The notes: generated from the letters alone by a model not told the origin. DNA of 13,094 bases from Brevundimonas sp. (GCA_015234495.1 JADGMZ010000319.1:1-13094); one strand, 5' to 3'; shown: positions 5,535 through 12,760, counted from the first letter of the stretch. Made by a program: numbers and translations.

Positions 5535-8342
5535 TCAGGGGACGGGGTTGCCGTCCACGTCGACCACCGTCACCTCGCCGACGCCGAGGGCCCGGATCTT
5601 GTCCTCGATCGAGGCGCGGTCGCCGACGACCACCCAGGTGGTCGGTCCCGAGCCGACGATCTCGCGCGCCGCCTCGGTCGCCCGTCCCGCGTCCATGGCC
5701 GCGACCCGCTGGGCGTAGGTTTCATAGTAGTCGTGGGGCACGCCCCAGACGACCATGTTGTACAGCTCGCCGACGATGGCGCCGTTGGTCTCCCAGTTGC
5801 CCGCCATGCCCTGCACCATGTTGGCGCGGGCCGCCGCGATCTCGGCCTCGGTCAGCGGGCGCGAACCCACCACCTCGGTCAGCTCGCGGCGCAGCTCGAC
5901 CAGACTCTCGGCCGTCTTGTCCGACTGCACCCCGGCGCTGACCATGTAGATCCGCTCGCCGCGACCGAAGGGCACGCCGCCGCCGGCGCCGTAGGACCAG
6001 CCCTTGTCCTCGCGCAGGTTCATGTTGATGCGGCTGGTGAAGGCCCCGCCCAGGGCGGTGTTCATGGTGTCGATGGCCGGCTCGGTGGCGGGATCGAAGG
6101 CGTCGACGACGCGGCCGGCGAGGATGGTCGACTGCGGACCGGCCCGGTCGACGATCAGGATGCGCGGCGGCCCCTCGACCTCGGGCGCGTCGGCCGGCCC
6201 CGGCTTGGCCGGCATCGGCCCGGCCGGCGCGCGCCACTCGGAGAAGGCCCGCTCCAGCTTGGGTGTCAGCTCGGCCAGGCTGGTGTCGCCGACCACCACC
6301 AGGGTGGCGTTGTCGGGACGGAACCACGTCTGATGCCAGGCCTCGGCGTCGGCCGGGGTGATGGCGCTCACCGTCTCCTCGGTCCCGGAGGCCAGGCGGC
6401 CGTAGGGGCTTTCGGGCCCGTAGAGTTCGCGGCTCAGCACCCGACGGGCGATGGCGCCGGGATTGCGCCGGGCCTGCTGGATGCCGGCGATCTGCTGCGA
6501 CTGCACCCGCTGGAAGTCGGACTCCCGGAAGGCGGGGTTCAGGATCACATCGGCGAACAGGTCCAGCGAGGGCTCCAGCCGCGCCGTCAGGGCGGTCATC
6601 GACACATTGGTCGAATTGGTTCCCGAGCCGGCGCCGAGGGTGGCGCCGAGCAGTTGCAGCCGGTCGCTGATCTCGAGCGCGGTCAGCTCGTCGGTGCCGT
6701 TGGTCATCACCTGCGGCGCCAGCTGGCCGAGGCCGAGCTTGTCGTCCGGATCGACCACGGCGCCGGCGTCGAGGACCAGGTTCATGCTGACCGTCGGCAC
6801 GCTGTCGCGGTGCACCAGCATCACCTTGAGGCCGTTCGACAGCTGGCCGCTCTCCACGTCGGGGAACATCGCCTGCGGGGCAGGGCCGGCGGGCGGCAGA
6901 CCGGCGCTCCGATCCACGTCGGTGGCGGCGACCGTGTAGTCGGGGAAGGGCAGCACCTCGAGGCTGTAGCTGCCGTCGGTCAGCCAGCGCCGCCCGGCCT
7001 CGGTCAGGTTCGCCGGGCTTGCGGCGACGACCCGCTGATAGCTCTCGCGCCAGGCGCCGGGATCGCCCTGGAACACCTCGGACGCGGCCAGCCGGTCCGA
7101 CTTGCCGCCGAAGCCGCCGATGCGCTCCAGCCCGCGGATGTAGCCGGCCGCGGTCTGGGTGCGCACCCGCTCCAGCTCGTCGGCGGTCGGGCCGTCGCGC
7201 AGCAGCCGGGCCATCTCCTCGTCGATGATGGCCTCGATCCGGCCGAGATCGCCGCCGGCCTTGGCCGTGGCGACCACGAAGAACTGGCCGGCGATCTCGC
7301 GGCCGCCGGCGCTGGCCTGCACCGAGGTGGCCAGCTGGTCGTCGATGACCAGCCGCTTGTAGAGACGGGACGAGCGGCCCGAGGACAACACGTCGGCCAG
7401 CATGCCGAGGTAGTCGGTGTCCGCCTCGCCGGTCGGCGTCATGTTCCACACCTTGTACAGGCGCGGCTGGCCGACGCGGTCGTACATGACCTCGCGCTGC
7501 TCGCCGACCATCCGGTGGATCATGCGCTGCGGCTGGGTCACGGGCGGGCCGGACGGAATGTCGCCGAAGTAGCGCTGGACCTTCTCGCGAGCCACCTCGG
7601 GGGTGATGTCGCCGGCCAGCACGATCACCGCATTGGCGGCGCCGTAGTAGTCGCGGAACCACTGCTGCACGGTCTCGAGGTCGGCGGCGTTGAGGTCGTC
7701 CATCGAGCCGATGACGGTGTGGCCATAGGGATGCTCGTCGGGCCAGGTCGCGGCCGTGATGGCGTTGAAGACGCGGCCGTAGGGCTGGTTCTCGCCCTGG
7801 CGCTTCTCGTTCTGGACCACGCCGCGCTGCTCATCCAGCCGGGCCTGGTCGATGGCCCCCAGCAGGTGACCCATCCGGTCGCTCTCCAGCCACAGGATGG
7901 AATCCAGCGCCGTCGTCGGCACGTTCTGGAAATAGTTGGTGCGGTCGCTGTTGGTGGTGCCGTTCTGGTCCGTGGCGCCCAGCAGCTCCGTGCCCTTGAA
8001 GAAGTCGGTATTGTAGTTCTCCGACCCGTTGAACATCAGGTGCTCGAACAGGTGAGCGAAGCCGGACCGGCCCTCCGGCTCGTTCTTGGAGCCGACATGG
8101 TACCAGATGTTCACCGCCACGATCGGGGCCTTGTGGTCCTCGTGGACGATGACGGTCAGGCCGTTGTCGAGGGTGAATTTGGTGAACGGGATGTCGACGT
8201 CCGGCAGGGGCGCCAGCTGCTGGCGCGACTGGGCGGCGGCCGCCGGCGCGGCGGCGATGTCGGTGGTCTGGGCCTGGGCGACGCCGGCCAGCAGCACGGC
8301 GGAGGCGACGCCGCCGAGCAGGGTGAGACGATTGATGCGCAT
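5535..8342 (-). CDS. M16 family zinc metallopeptidase, two-half (pitrilysin/PqqL-like), exported
   Basis: A 935-residue protease starting MRINRLTLLGGVASAVLLAG with a signal peptide cut after AQA (about residue 24), so periplasmic. The start is fixed by AAGGGGGG (complement of 8350-8357), about 7 nt upstream of ATG. The first half has the inverted zinc motif HLFEH (97-101) in SGFAHLFEHLMFNG, with the distal ligand E179 in VVQNEKRQ. The second half begins near residue 500 (LSNGLKVMLVHRDSVPTVSM), and the equivalent site is QLAPQ (540-544), so it is non-catalytic. The C-terminal substrate-binding Arg/Tyr pair is kept (R777 and Y784 in LREDKGWSYGAG). Such enzymes degrade peptides enclosed between the two halves; the natural substrate is unknown. 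It is divergent from amt with 317 bp between and convergent with the epimerase gene; no operon partner is visible. Confidence 0.93.
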   Translation of the reverse strand: MRINRLTLLGGVASAVLLAGVAQAQTTDIAAAPAAAAQSRQQLAPLPDVDIPFTKFTLDNGLTVIVHEDHKAPIVAVNIWYHVGSKNEPEGRSGFAHLFEHLMFNGSENYNTDFFKGTELLGATDQNGTTNSDRTNYFQNVPTTALDSILWLESDRMGHLLGAIDQARLDEQRGVVQNEKRQGENQPYGRVFNAITAATWPDEHPYGHTVIGSMDDLNAADLETVQQWFRDYYGAANAVIVLAGDITPEVAREKVQRYFGDIPSGPPVTQPQRMIHRMVGEQREVMYDRVGQPRLYKVWNMTPTGEADTDYLGMLADVLSSGRSSRLYKRLVIDDQLATSVQASAGGREIAGQFFVVATAKAGGDLGRIEAIIDEEMARLLRDGPTADELERVRTQTAAGYIRGLERIGGFGGKSDRLAASEVFQGDPGAWRESYQRVVAASPANLTEAGRRWLTDGSYSLEVLPFPDYTVAATDVDRSAGLPPAGPAPQAMFPDVESGQLSNGLKVMLVHRDSVPTVSMNLVLDAGAVVDPDDKLGLGQLAPQVMTNGTDELTALEISDRLQLLGATLGAGSGTNSTNVSMTALTARLEPSLDLFADVILNPAFRESDFQRVQSQQIAGIQQARRNPGAIARRVLSRELYGPESPYGRLASGTEETVSAITPADAEAWHQTWFRPDNATLVVVGDTSLAELTPKLERAFSEWRAPAGPMPAKPGPADAPEVEGPPRILIVDRAGPQSTILAGRVVDAFDPATEPAIDTMNTALGGAFTSRINMNLREDKGWSYGAGGGVPFGRGERIYMVSAGVQSDKTAESLVELRRELTEVVGSRPLTEAEIAAARANMVQGMAGNWETNGAIVGELYNMVVWGVPHDYYETYAQRVAAMDAGRATEAAREIVGSGPTTWVVVGDRASIEDKIRALGVGEVTVVDVDGNPVP

Positions 8343-8659
8343 GGGATAACCCCCCTTGGAGACACGAGCTGCGCGGTTGCGCCGGCCCATAGTGGCGGTG
8401 CCCGATGGGGGCTTGGCAAGCGGGAAATCCCCGACCGCCGCGCCGCATCGCCGGCCCCACCTTCGCTTCCGCGAAAGGAACGAGCACGATTCGTGCTCGT
8501 CGCCCAAGAATTGCCGCCGCATTCCGCAGCTTGGCAGTAACTTTCCGCTGAGAGCGCGAAATCTATTGTCTGTTGCACCGCAATATAGTCCAATCCCTAT
8601 CCGCGGCTTCGAACGCGGATTCGGGCCGAGATGTTGAAGCTCCTCCGCCCGGACGCCTC
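8343..8659. promoter_or_regulatory. Divergent intergenic region between M16 protease and amt
   Basis: These 317 bp must hold promoters for both divergent genes and the 5' leaders. Visible: the protease Shine-Dalgarno (8350-8357), a short dyad TTCGC/GCGAA (8462-8475), the 21-bp palindrome (8480-8500), an AT-richer patch 8551-8600 containing TATAGT (8584-8589) as a possible amt -10 with no convincing -35, and a leader hairpin CCGCG/CGCGG (8601-8618). A 10-codon frame, 8631-8663, ends in an ATGA overlap with the amt start. I looked for a sigma-54 -24/-12 element. TGGCA at 8532 has no GC doublet at the right distance, so I do not call one. No convincing longer gene is seen here. Confidence 0.5.
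8480..8500. repeat. 21-bp perfect palindrome, candidate operator
   Basis: Arms ACGAGCACGA (8480-8489) and TCGTGCTCGT (8491-8500) are exact reverse complements around a single central T. The symmetry stops sharply at both ends. It lies 137 bp upstream of the protease start and 159 bp upstream of the amt start, and no T-tract follows. Length and odd centre suit binding by a dimeric regulator; as RNA it could also fold as a hairpin. Confidence 0.55.
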
Positions 8660-9970
8660 ATGAACCGACTTCTCGCCGCCCCGTTCGTCCTTCTCGGCTG
8701 GCTCATCGCCGGCCCCGCCCTCGCCGCTCCAGCCCTGCTGTCCCACCAGGTTCCGCTGGCCCTGAACGAGGCCTCCTCGGCATGGATCCTGATGTCGACG
8801 GCCCTGGTCCTGATGATGACCTTGCCGGGGCTGGCCCTGTTCTATGGCGGCATGGTCCGGCGCAAGAACGTCATCGCCACCGTGGCCCACTCCACCGCCG
8901 CCTTCGCCATCGTCACCGTCCTGTGGTTCGCCGTCGGCTACAGCCTGTCATTCGGGTCCAGCGGTCCGGCGACCAACGGCTTCATCGGCGGGCTGGAGGC
9001 GGCCTTCCTGAACGGCGTCACGCCCGCCACGGCGCATGGTCTCACGCCCGGCCTGCCTGAATTCCTGTGGATCGCCTATCAGCTGACCTTCGCGATCATC
9101 ACCCCGGCCCTGATCGCCGGCGCCTTCGCCGAGCGGATCAAATTCTCCGCCTCGATCCTGTTCTTCTTCCTGTGGCACCTGCTGGTCTACGCCCCGATCT
9201 GCCACCAGGTCTGGGGCGGTGGCTGGATGGGGTCGCTGGGCGTGCTGGACTTCGCCGGCGGGGCGGTGGTCCACGTCAATGCCGGGGTCGCAGGATTGGT
9301 GGCGGCGCTGGTGCTGGGCCCGCGCCATGGCTTCGGCCGCGACAACATGGCCCCGCACAACCTGACCCTCACGGCCATCGGCGCCGGCCTGCTGCTGGTC
9401 GGCTGGATGGGCTTCAACGCCGGCTCGGCCTGGGCCGCGGATGGAATCGCCGCCGTGGCCGCCTTGAACACCCTGCTCGCCGCCGCCGCCGCCGCCATCG
9501 GCTGGACCGCCGTCGAGTGGATCGACCACAAACGCCCGACCCTGCTCGGCCTGCTTTCAGGCCTCGTCGCCGGTCTGGTCGGGATCACCCCCGCCGCAGG
9601 CCTGGTCGATCCGAAGGGGGCCTTCCTCATCGGCCTCATTTCCGGCCCCGCCTGCTACGCCGGCGCGGTCTGGATCAAGCGCGCCCTGAAATACGACGAC
9701 AGCCTCGACGCCTTCGGGGTCCACGGGATCGGCGGCGTCGTCGGCGCCTTGCTGACCGGCGTCCTCGCGACCGCCGCGATCAATCCCGCGGGCGAGGGCG
9801 CCAATGTGCTGAACCAGCTGATCGGCCTCGCCGCCGTCGTCGCCTGGAGCGGCGTCGGGACTTTCGCCGTGCTGATGGTCTGCAAATTCACCACCGGCCT
9901 GCGCGTGGCGACGGACGAGGAGATCGAGGGCCTCGACTACACCCAGCACGGCGAGACCCTTCACCCATAG
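8660..9970 (+). CDS. amt: Ammonium transporter (Amt/MEP family)
   Basis: A 436-residue inner-membrane ammonium channel/transporter. The N-terminus MNRLLAAPFVLLGWLIAGPALAA is a signal peptide as in E. coli AmtB, followed by about 11 membrane segments. Signatures: MTLPGLALFYGGMVRRKN (53-70), AFAERIKFSA, LDFAGGAVVHVNAG with D197 (equivalent of AmtB D160) and H205 (first pore histidine), GWMGFNAGSAW, and DAFGVHGIGG with H355 (second pore histidine). All pore residues I can place are intact. The short C-tail (KFTTGLRVATDEEIEGLDYTQHGE) carries the conserved TDEEEI/EGLD.xxHGE region that contacts GlnK-type PII proteins. ATG 8660 has almost no Shine-Dalgarno; it was chosen because the signal peptide begins there. 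No glnK lies next to it in this window, which is unusual for the family. Confidence 0.95.
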   Translation: MNRLLAAPFVLLGWLIAGPALAAPALLSHQVPLALNEASSAWILMSTALVLMMTLPGLALFYGGMVRRKNVIATVAHSTAAFAIVTVLWFAVGYSLSFGSSGPATNGFIGGLEAAFLNGVTPATAHGLTPGLPEFLWIAYQLTFAIITPALIAGAFAERIKFSASILFFFLWHLLVYAPICHQVWGGGWMGSLGVLDFAGGAVVHVNAGVAGLVAALVLGPRHGFGRDNMAPHNLTLTAIGAGLLLVGWMGFNAGSAWAADGIAAVAALNTLLAAAAAAIGWTAVEWIDHKRPTLLGLLSGLVAGLVGITPAAGLVDPKGAFLIGLISGPACYAGAVWIKRALKYDDSLDAFGVHGIGGVVGALLTGVLATAAINPAGEGANVLNQLIGLAAVVAWSGVGTFAVLMVCKFTTGLRVATDEEIEGLDYTQHGETLHP

Positions 9971-10000
9971 AAAAAGGGCGCCCGCACCGGCGGACGCCCC
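9971..10000 (-). terminator. Rho-independent terminator of the cytochrome c gene
   Basis: GGGCGCCCGC (9976-9985) pairs with GCGGACGCCC (9990-9999) with one mismatch around loop ACCG. AAAAA at 9971-9975 lies on the left side, so on the minus strand the stem is followed by a TTTTT run. That is a classical intrinsic terminator 26 nt past the cytochrome stop. It begins directly after the amt stop (9968-9970) and may also end amt transcription, though the plus-strand tail (CCTTCC) is weak. Confidence 0.8.
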
Positions 10001-10025
10001 TTCCGTCAGTATTCGTCCGCTCGTC

Positions 10026-10772
10026 TCAGCGGGCGTTGGTCGTCTCGTCGGAGTCCGCGGCCGGCTGGCCGGGCATCGTCTCCTGGGTGGTCGGCTGGCC
10101 GGCGGCGCCGTCGACCGGGGCCGAGGCGCCAAGACCGTCCGTGGGGGCGCCGGCCTCTACGGCCGCGCCCTCCGGCGTCTCCATCTCGCCTTCAGCGAGC
10201 GCCGCGCCCGGCTGGCGGGCCGGATCAGGCGCCGGGATGGCGAAGCCCCCGGAACCCTGGCTGCGCAGCCAGGCGATCAGATTGACCCGGGTCTGGGTGT
10301 CGCGGATGCCGGCGAACGACATCTTGGTGCCCGGGACATGGCGGCCCGGCGCAGTCAGGAACTGGTCCAGCTCGTCATAGGTCCAGGTCGGGGCCTCGGC
10401 CTTGTGGGCGGCCATGGCGTCCGAATAGGCGAAGCCGGCCGCATGCATGACCGGCCCGCCGACTATGCCGAACAGGTTCGGTCCGGTGCCGTTGGCGCCG
10501 CCCGCGTTGATCGTGTGACAGGCCACGCAGCGCGCGAAGGCGGCCTCGCCGGCGCCCAGATCGGCGGTCGGAAGCACCGTGCCCCAGTCGGGCGGCAGCA
10601 CGGCCTCGGCCGCGCCGCCCGCGGCCTCTTCCGGCGCGTCGACGAAATAGCCCATCTTATCAGGGGCCTCGGTGTGGTAGATCGCCCCCGTGACCTGCTG
10701 CACGCCGACGATGACGAAGGCGGTCGCCAGAGCGGCGCCCATAATCTTGTTCCACTTCAGATCGCCGCTCAT
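10026..10772 (-). CDS. cycM: Membrane-anchored c-type cytochrome (CycM / c552-like)
   Basis: A 248-residue electron-transfer protein. An uncleaved N-terminal membrane segment (about residues 10-30, IMGAALATAFVIVGVQQVTG) anchors a periplasmic class I cytochrome domain at about 70-172. Haem attachment is CVACH (C82, C85, H86) and the sixth ligand is M151 in VPGTKMSFAGI. GTGPNLFGIVGGP and AYSDAM are the usual mitochondrial-type cytochrome c features. Family members (Paracoccus c552, Bradyrhizobium CycM) carry electrons between the bc1 complex and cytochrome oxidase. After the domain comes a tail of about 75 residues, rich in Pro, Ala, Glu, Gly and Thr and without hydrophobic segments, longer than expected for CycM. 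The gene is divergent from kdsB, and a strong terminator ends it. Confidence 0.88.
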   Translation of the reverse strand: MSGDLKWNKIMGAALATAFVIVGVQQVTGAIYHTEAPDKMGYFVDAPEEAAGGAAEAVLPPDWGTVLPTADLGAGEAAFARCVACHTINAGGANGTGPNLFGIVGGPVMHAAGFAYSDAMAAHKAEAPTWTYDELDQFLTAPGRHVPGTKMSFAGIRDTQTRVNLIAWLRSQGSGGFAIPAPDPARQPGAALAEGEMETPEGAAVEAGAPTDGLGASAPVDGAAGQPTTQETMPGQPAADSDETTNAR

Positions 10773-10828
10773 CCGCGTCGTCTCATCCCGTTCCTGAGGC
10801 CCGGCCGAAGCAGCGGTCGGGCGAATTC

Positions 10829-10857
10829 TTGCGTGCGCGTCTCTTACACGCTAGCGC
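10829..10857 (+). promoter_or_regulatory. Possible kdsB promoter (Caulobacter housekeeping-type)
   Basis: TTGCGTG (10829-10835) and GCTAGCGC (10850-10857) are separated by 14 nt. The Caulobacter housekeeping sigma consensus is TTGACGS, 10-14 nt, GCTANAWC (family knowledge); here the -35 matches in part and the -10 in its GCTA core. It is placed 63 bp before the kdsB ATG in the 148-bp gap shared with the divergent cytochrome gene. Weak evidence from one sequence. Confidence 0.3.
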
Positions 10858-10920
10858 GGCCTTCGCAACCGGCCCCGGCGTCTCAGGCGACGTCCCGGGG
10901 TCGCAGGCAGGAAGCCGAAC

Positions 10921-11646
10921 ATGAACCCCCTCGTCCTGATCCCCGCCCGCATGGCCGCGACCCGCCTCCCCGGCAAGCCGCTGGCCGATATCGGCGGCCA
11001 GCCGATGATCGTCCGCGCCTGGCGTCAGGCGGCGGCCTCGGGCCTGCCGGTCGCCGTCGCCGCCGGCGACCTCGAGATCGTCGAGGCGGTCGAGGCGGCG
11101 GGCGGCCGCGCCGTCCTCACCGACCCCGACCTGCCCTCCGGCTCCGACCGGATCCGCGCCGCCCTCGACGCCCTCGATCCCGACGGCGGCCATGACGCCG
11201 TCATCAACCTGCAGGGCGACATGCCCTTCGCCGATCCCGGCCTCGCCCGCGCCTGCGCCGACCTGCTCGCCGCCGAGCCGGCCTGCGACATCGCCACCCT
11301 GGTCGCGCCCGAGGCCGACGCCTCCGACCGCGCGAACCCCGACGTGGTCAAGGCCGTCCTCGCCCTGCCCGAGGGCGCCCGCCACGGTCGCGCCCTCTAT
11401 TTCACCCGCTCGACCCTGTACGGCGACGCCCCCGTCTGGCGCCACGTCGGCCTCTACGGCTACCGCCGCGCCGCGCTCGAACGCTTCTGCGCCGCCCCGC
11501 CCTCGCCGCTGGAGAAGCGCGAGAAGCTGGAGCAGCTGCGGGCGCTGGAAATGGGCCTGCAGCTCTGGGCCGCCGTCATCGACGAAGCGCCGCTGTCAGT
11601 GGACAGCCCGGCGGACCTGGAGGCGGCGCGAGCGCTGGCGGATTAG
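10921..11646 (+). CDS. kdsB: 3-deoxy-manno-octulosonate cytidylyltransferase (CMP-KDO synthetase)
   Basis: A 241-residue cytoplasmic enzyme that activates KDO with CTP for lipopolysaccharide inner-core assembly. Family motifs in order: LIPARMAATRLPGKPLADI (nucleotide-binding start), PSGSDRI, INLQGDMPF with metal-binding D100, DVVKAV, ALYFTRSTLYG, HVGLYGYRRAALERF, EKLEQLRALEMG and VDSPADLEAAR. The usual QGDEP reads QGDMP here. Length is normal. ATG 10921 has a good Shine-Dalgarno, AGGAAG at 10909-10914, 6 nt away. The gene is monocistronic by context: divergent from the cytochrome c gene and convergent with nudC, with a hairpin between. In many alphaproteobacteria kdsB lies beside a cytochrome c gene and pheA (recollection); here the cytochrome neighbour is kept and pheA is not seen. 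Confidence 0.95.
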   Translation: MNPLVLIPARMAATRLPGKPLADIGGQPMIVRAWRQAAASGLPVAVAAGDLEIVEAVEAAGGRAVLTDPDLPSGSDRIRAALDALDPDGGHDAVINLQGDMPFADPGLARACADLLAAEPACDIATLVAPEADASDRANPDVVKAVLALPEGARHGRALYFTRSTLYGDAPVWRHVGLYGYRRAALERFCAAPPSPLEKREKLEQLRALEMGLQLWAAVIDEAPLSVDSPADLEAARALAD

Positions 11647-11647
11647 C

Positions 11648-11673
11648 GCCCTTCTCCCCTTGCGGGAGAGGGC
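11648..11673. terminator. Hairpin between convergent kdsB and nudC
   Basis: GCCC-T-TCTCCC (11648-11658) pairs with GGGAGAGGGC (11664-11673), with one bulged T and loop CTTGC. It begins 1 nt after the kdsB stop and ends 1 nt before the nudC stop, so it fills the whole 28-bp gap. No strong T-run is present on either strand. The CCCT...AGGG make-up resembles the G/C repeats at 200-363, so a repeat may be serving as the shared terminator. Confidence 0.6.
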
Positions 11674-11674
11674 G

Positions 11675-12604
11675 TCAGATCTCGAACCCATCCACCCACG
11701 CCTGCATCAGCGTCCGCGCGATGGCGATCTTCGCCGGCGCCCTGATCGTCGGATGCGTCCCCGCCAGCACCGCCCGCGCCTCCGCCCGCGTCAGCCAGGC
11801 CACCGCCTCCAGCTCCGTCTGGTCCGGCGCGGCGTCCTCCGAATCGACCTCGCAGAACAGGCCGATCATCAGCTGCGACGGGAACGGCCACGGCTGGCTG
11901 GAGTGGTAGCGCACCGCCGTCACCGTCAGCCCCGCCTCCTCCTCGACCTCGCGGGCGCAGGCCTCCTCGATGGTCTCGCCGGGCTCGAGGAAGCCGGCCA
12001 GCGCCGACATCCGCCCCTCGGGCCAGCTGGCCTGCCGGCCCAGCAGGCAGCGCGGCTCATCCCCTCCGAGATACACCGGCAGCATGATGGTCACCGGGTC
12101 GACGCGCGGGAAATGCTCGGTCCGGCAGGCCGGGCAGATGCGCTTCCAGCCGCCGCAGGCGTCCTCGCTCCGCGTCCCGCAGGCGGCGCAGAAGCCGTGC
12201 CGCCGCCGCCAGTCGAACAGCGATTTGGCCCCGCCCGCCATGGCCGCGTCCGGCCCCGGCAGCAGGGCCGCCGCCTCGCGCATCTCGTGAAACTCGCCCA
12301 CGCCCCTGAGCGGCCCCGCCGTCGGATCGATCGAACCCTCGACCTCGACCGCGAACACCGGCGCCCCTTTCCACATCCCCAGGAACAGTTCGCGGTCCTG
12401 CGCCACCGCCCGCGCCTGCATCATCGGCAGCCAGACCAGCCGGGGCTCCCCCGCCGCCTCCAGCAGCGGCCGCCCCTCCCACAGCACCAGCGCCAGCGCC
12501 GTCGGATCGAGCGCCCGCTCCTCGACCCAGTCCGGATCGTTCCGCAGGTCGCCCGCCCGATCGAGCGGGTTGCCGGCGAAGGTGTTCAGGGCGGGGAGAG
12601 GCAT
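11675..12604 (-). CDS. nudC: NADH/NAD-cap pyrophosphatase NudC (Nudix hydrolase)
   Basis: A 309-residue Nudix enzyme that hydrolyses NADH and, in family members, removes NAD caps from RNA. An N-terminal domain of about 130 residues precedes a four-cysteine zinc ribbon: C139 and C142 in FCAACG, C157 and C160 in ICPACRTEHFPR. The Nudix box is G204-FLEPG-E210-TIEEACA-R218-E-V-E-E-E-A-G-L, with all consensus positions filled. SQPWPFPSQLM (236-246) is the NudC-specific motif downstream of the box and separates it from other Nudix families. ATG 12604 has no Shine-Dalgarno, but a -10-like GCTAGA sits just upstream, suggesting a leaderless mRNA. It is divergent from the SRP RNA gene, whose predicted promoter shares the same 60 bp. 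Confidence 0.95.
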   Translation of the reverse strand: MPLPALNTFAGNPLDRAGDLRNDPDWVEERALDPTALALVLWEGRPLLEAAGEPRLVWLPMMQARAVAQDRELFLGMWKGAPVFAVEVEGSIDPTAGPLRGVGEFHEMREAAALLPGPDAAMAGGAKSLFDWRRRHGFCAACGTRSEDACGGWKRICPACRTEHFPRVDPVTIMLPVYLGGDEPRCLLGRQASWPEGRMSALAGFLEPGETIEEACAREVEEEAGLTVTAVRYHSSQPWPFPSQLMIGLFCEVDSEDAAPDQTELEAVAWLTRAEARAVLAGTHPTIRAPAKIAIARTLMQAWVDGFEI

Positions 12605-12610
12605 GGCCGC

Positions 12611-12618
12611 TGTCTAGC
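12611..12618 (-). promoter_or_regulatory. Candidate -10 element for leaderless nudC
   Basis: On the minus strand GCTAGACA ends 6 nt before the nudC ATG. It matches the GCTANA core of the Caulobacter-type -10 (GCTANAWC), which would place the transcript start at or next to the ATG. No clear -35 is seen, and no Shine-Dalgarno exists in the 6-nt gap. Confidence 0.35.
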
Positions 12619-12632
12619 AAGCTCCCGCTTGC
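12617..12632. repeat. Short perfect inverted repeat in the nudC/ffs promoter region
   Basis: GCAAGC (12617-12622) and GCTTGC (12627-12632) flank TCCC. The dyad overlaps the candidate nudC -10 on one side and the candidate ffs -35 (TTGCAT, 12629-12634) on the other. It could be a shared operator or a chance 6-bp palindrome in GC-rich DNA. Confidence 0.4.
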
Positions 12633-12657
12633 ATCGGCGAGCCGGAATCGTCATATC
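12629..12657 (+). promoter_or_regulatory. Candidate promoter of the SRP RNA gene
   Basis: TTGCAT (12629-12634) and CATATC (12652-12657) are spaced by 17 nt. A transcript would begin near 12663-12665, which is exactly where the 5' strand of the SRP RNA closing stem (GGAGATCGCG, 12664-12673) begins. The agreement between the two independent cues is the main support. Confidence 0.45.
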
Positions 12658-12659
12658 GG

Positions 12660-12755
12660 CCTTGGAGATCGCGGGCGAAGGCTTCGCCAACCTGGTCAGG
12701 GCCGGAAGGCAGCAGCCACAACGAAATCCCCTTCGGGTCGCGGTCTCCACCTTCT
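12660..12755 (+). ncRNA. ffs: Small bacterial signal recognition particle RNA (4.5S type)
   Basis: The SRP RNA pairs with Ffh to deliver nascent membrane proteins to the membrane. The conserved domain IV is nearly textbook: GGTCAGG (12694-12700), GCC, tetraloop GGAA (12704-12707), GGC, then AGCAGCC (12711-12717), preserving the asymmetric internal loop bound by Ffh. The lower stem closes with GGAGATCGCG (12664-12673) against CGCGGTCTCC (12739-12748) with one G-U pair, and CGAAGG (12676-12681) against CCTTCG (12730-12735). The 5' and 3' ends are approximate. Length of about 90-100 nt is right for the Alu-less form of Gram-negative bacteria. ffs before dnaX is a recurrent order in alphaproteobacteria (recollection). 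Confidence 0.92.
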
Positions 12756-12760
12756 CTCCT

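Noticed and set aside
5733..8540. 935-residue open frame on the plus strand opposite the M16 protease
   Set aside because: Low-complexity His/Gly/Arg-rich product with no domain; the protease on the minus strand has signal peptide, zinc motif and Shine-Dalgarno.
8532..8549. Possible sigma-54 promoter for amt (TGGCA followed by TTTCCGC)
   Set aside because: The GG doublet is present, but the -12 GC doublet is missing at the required 10-nt distance.
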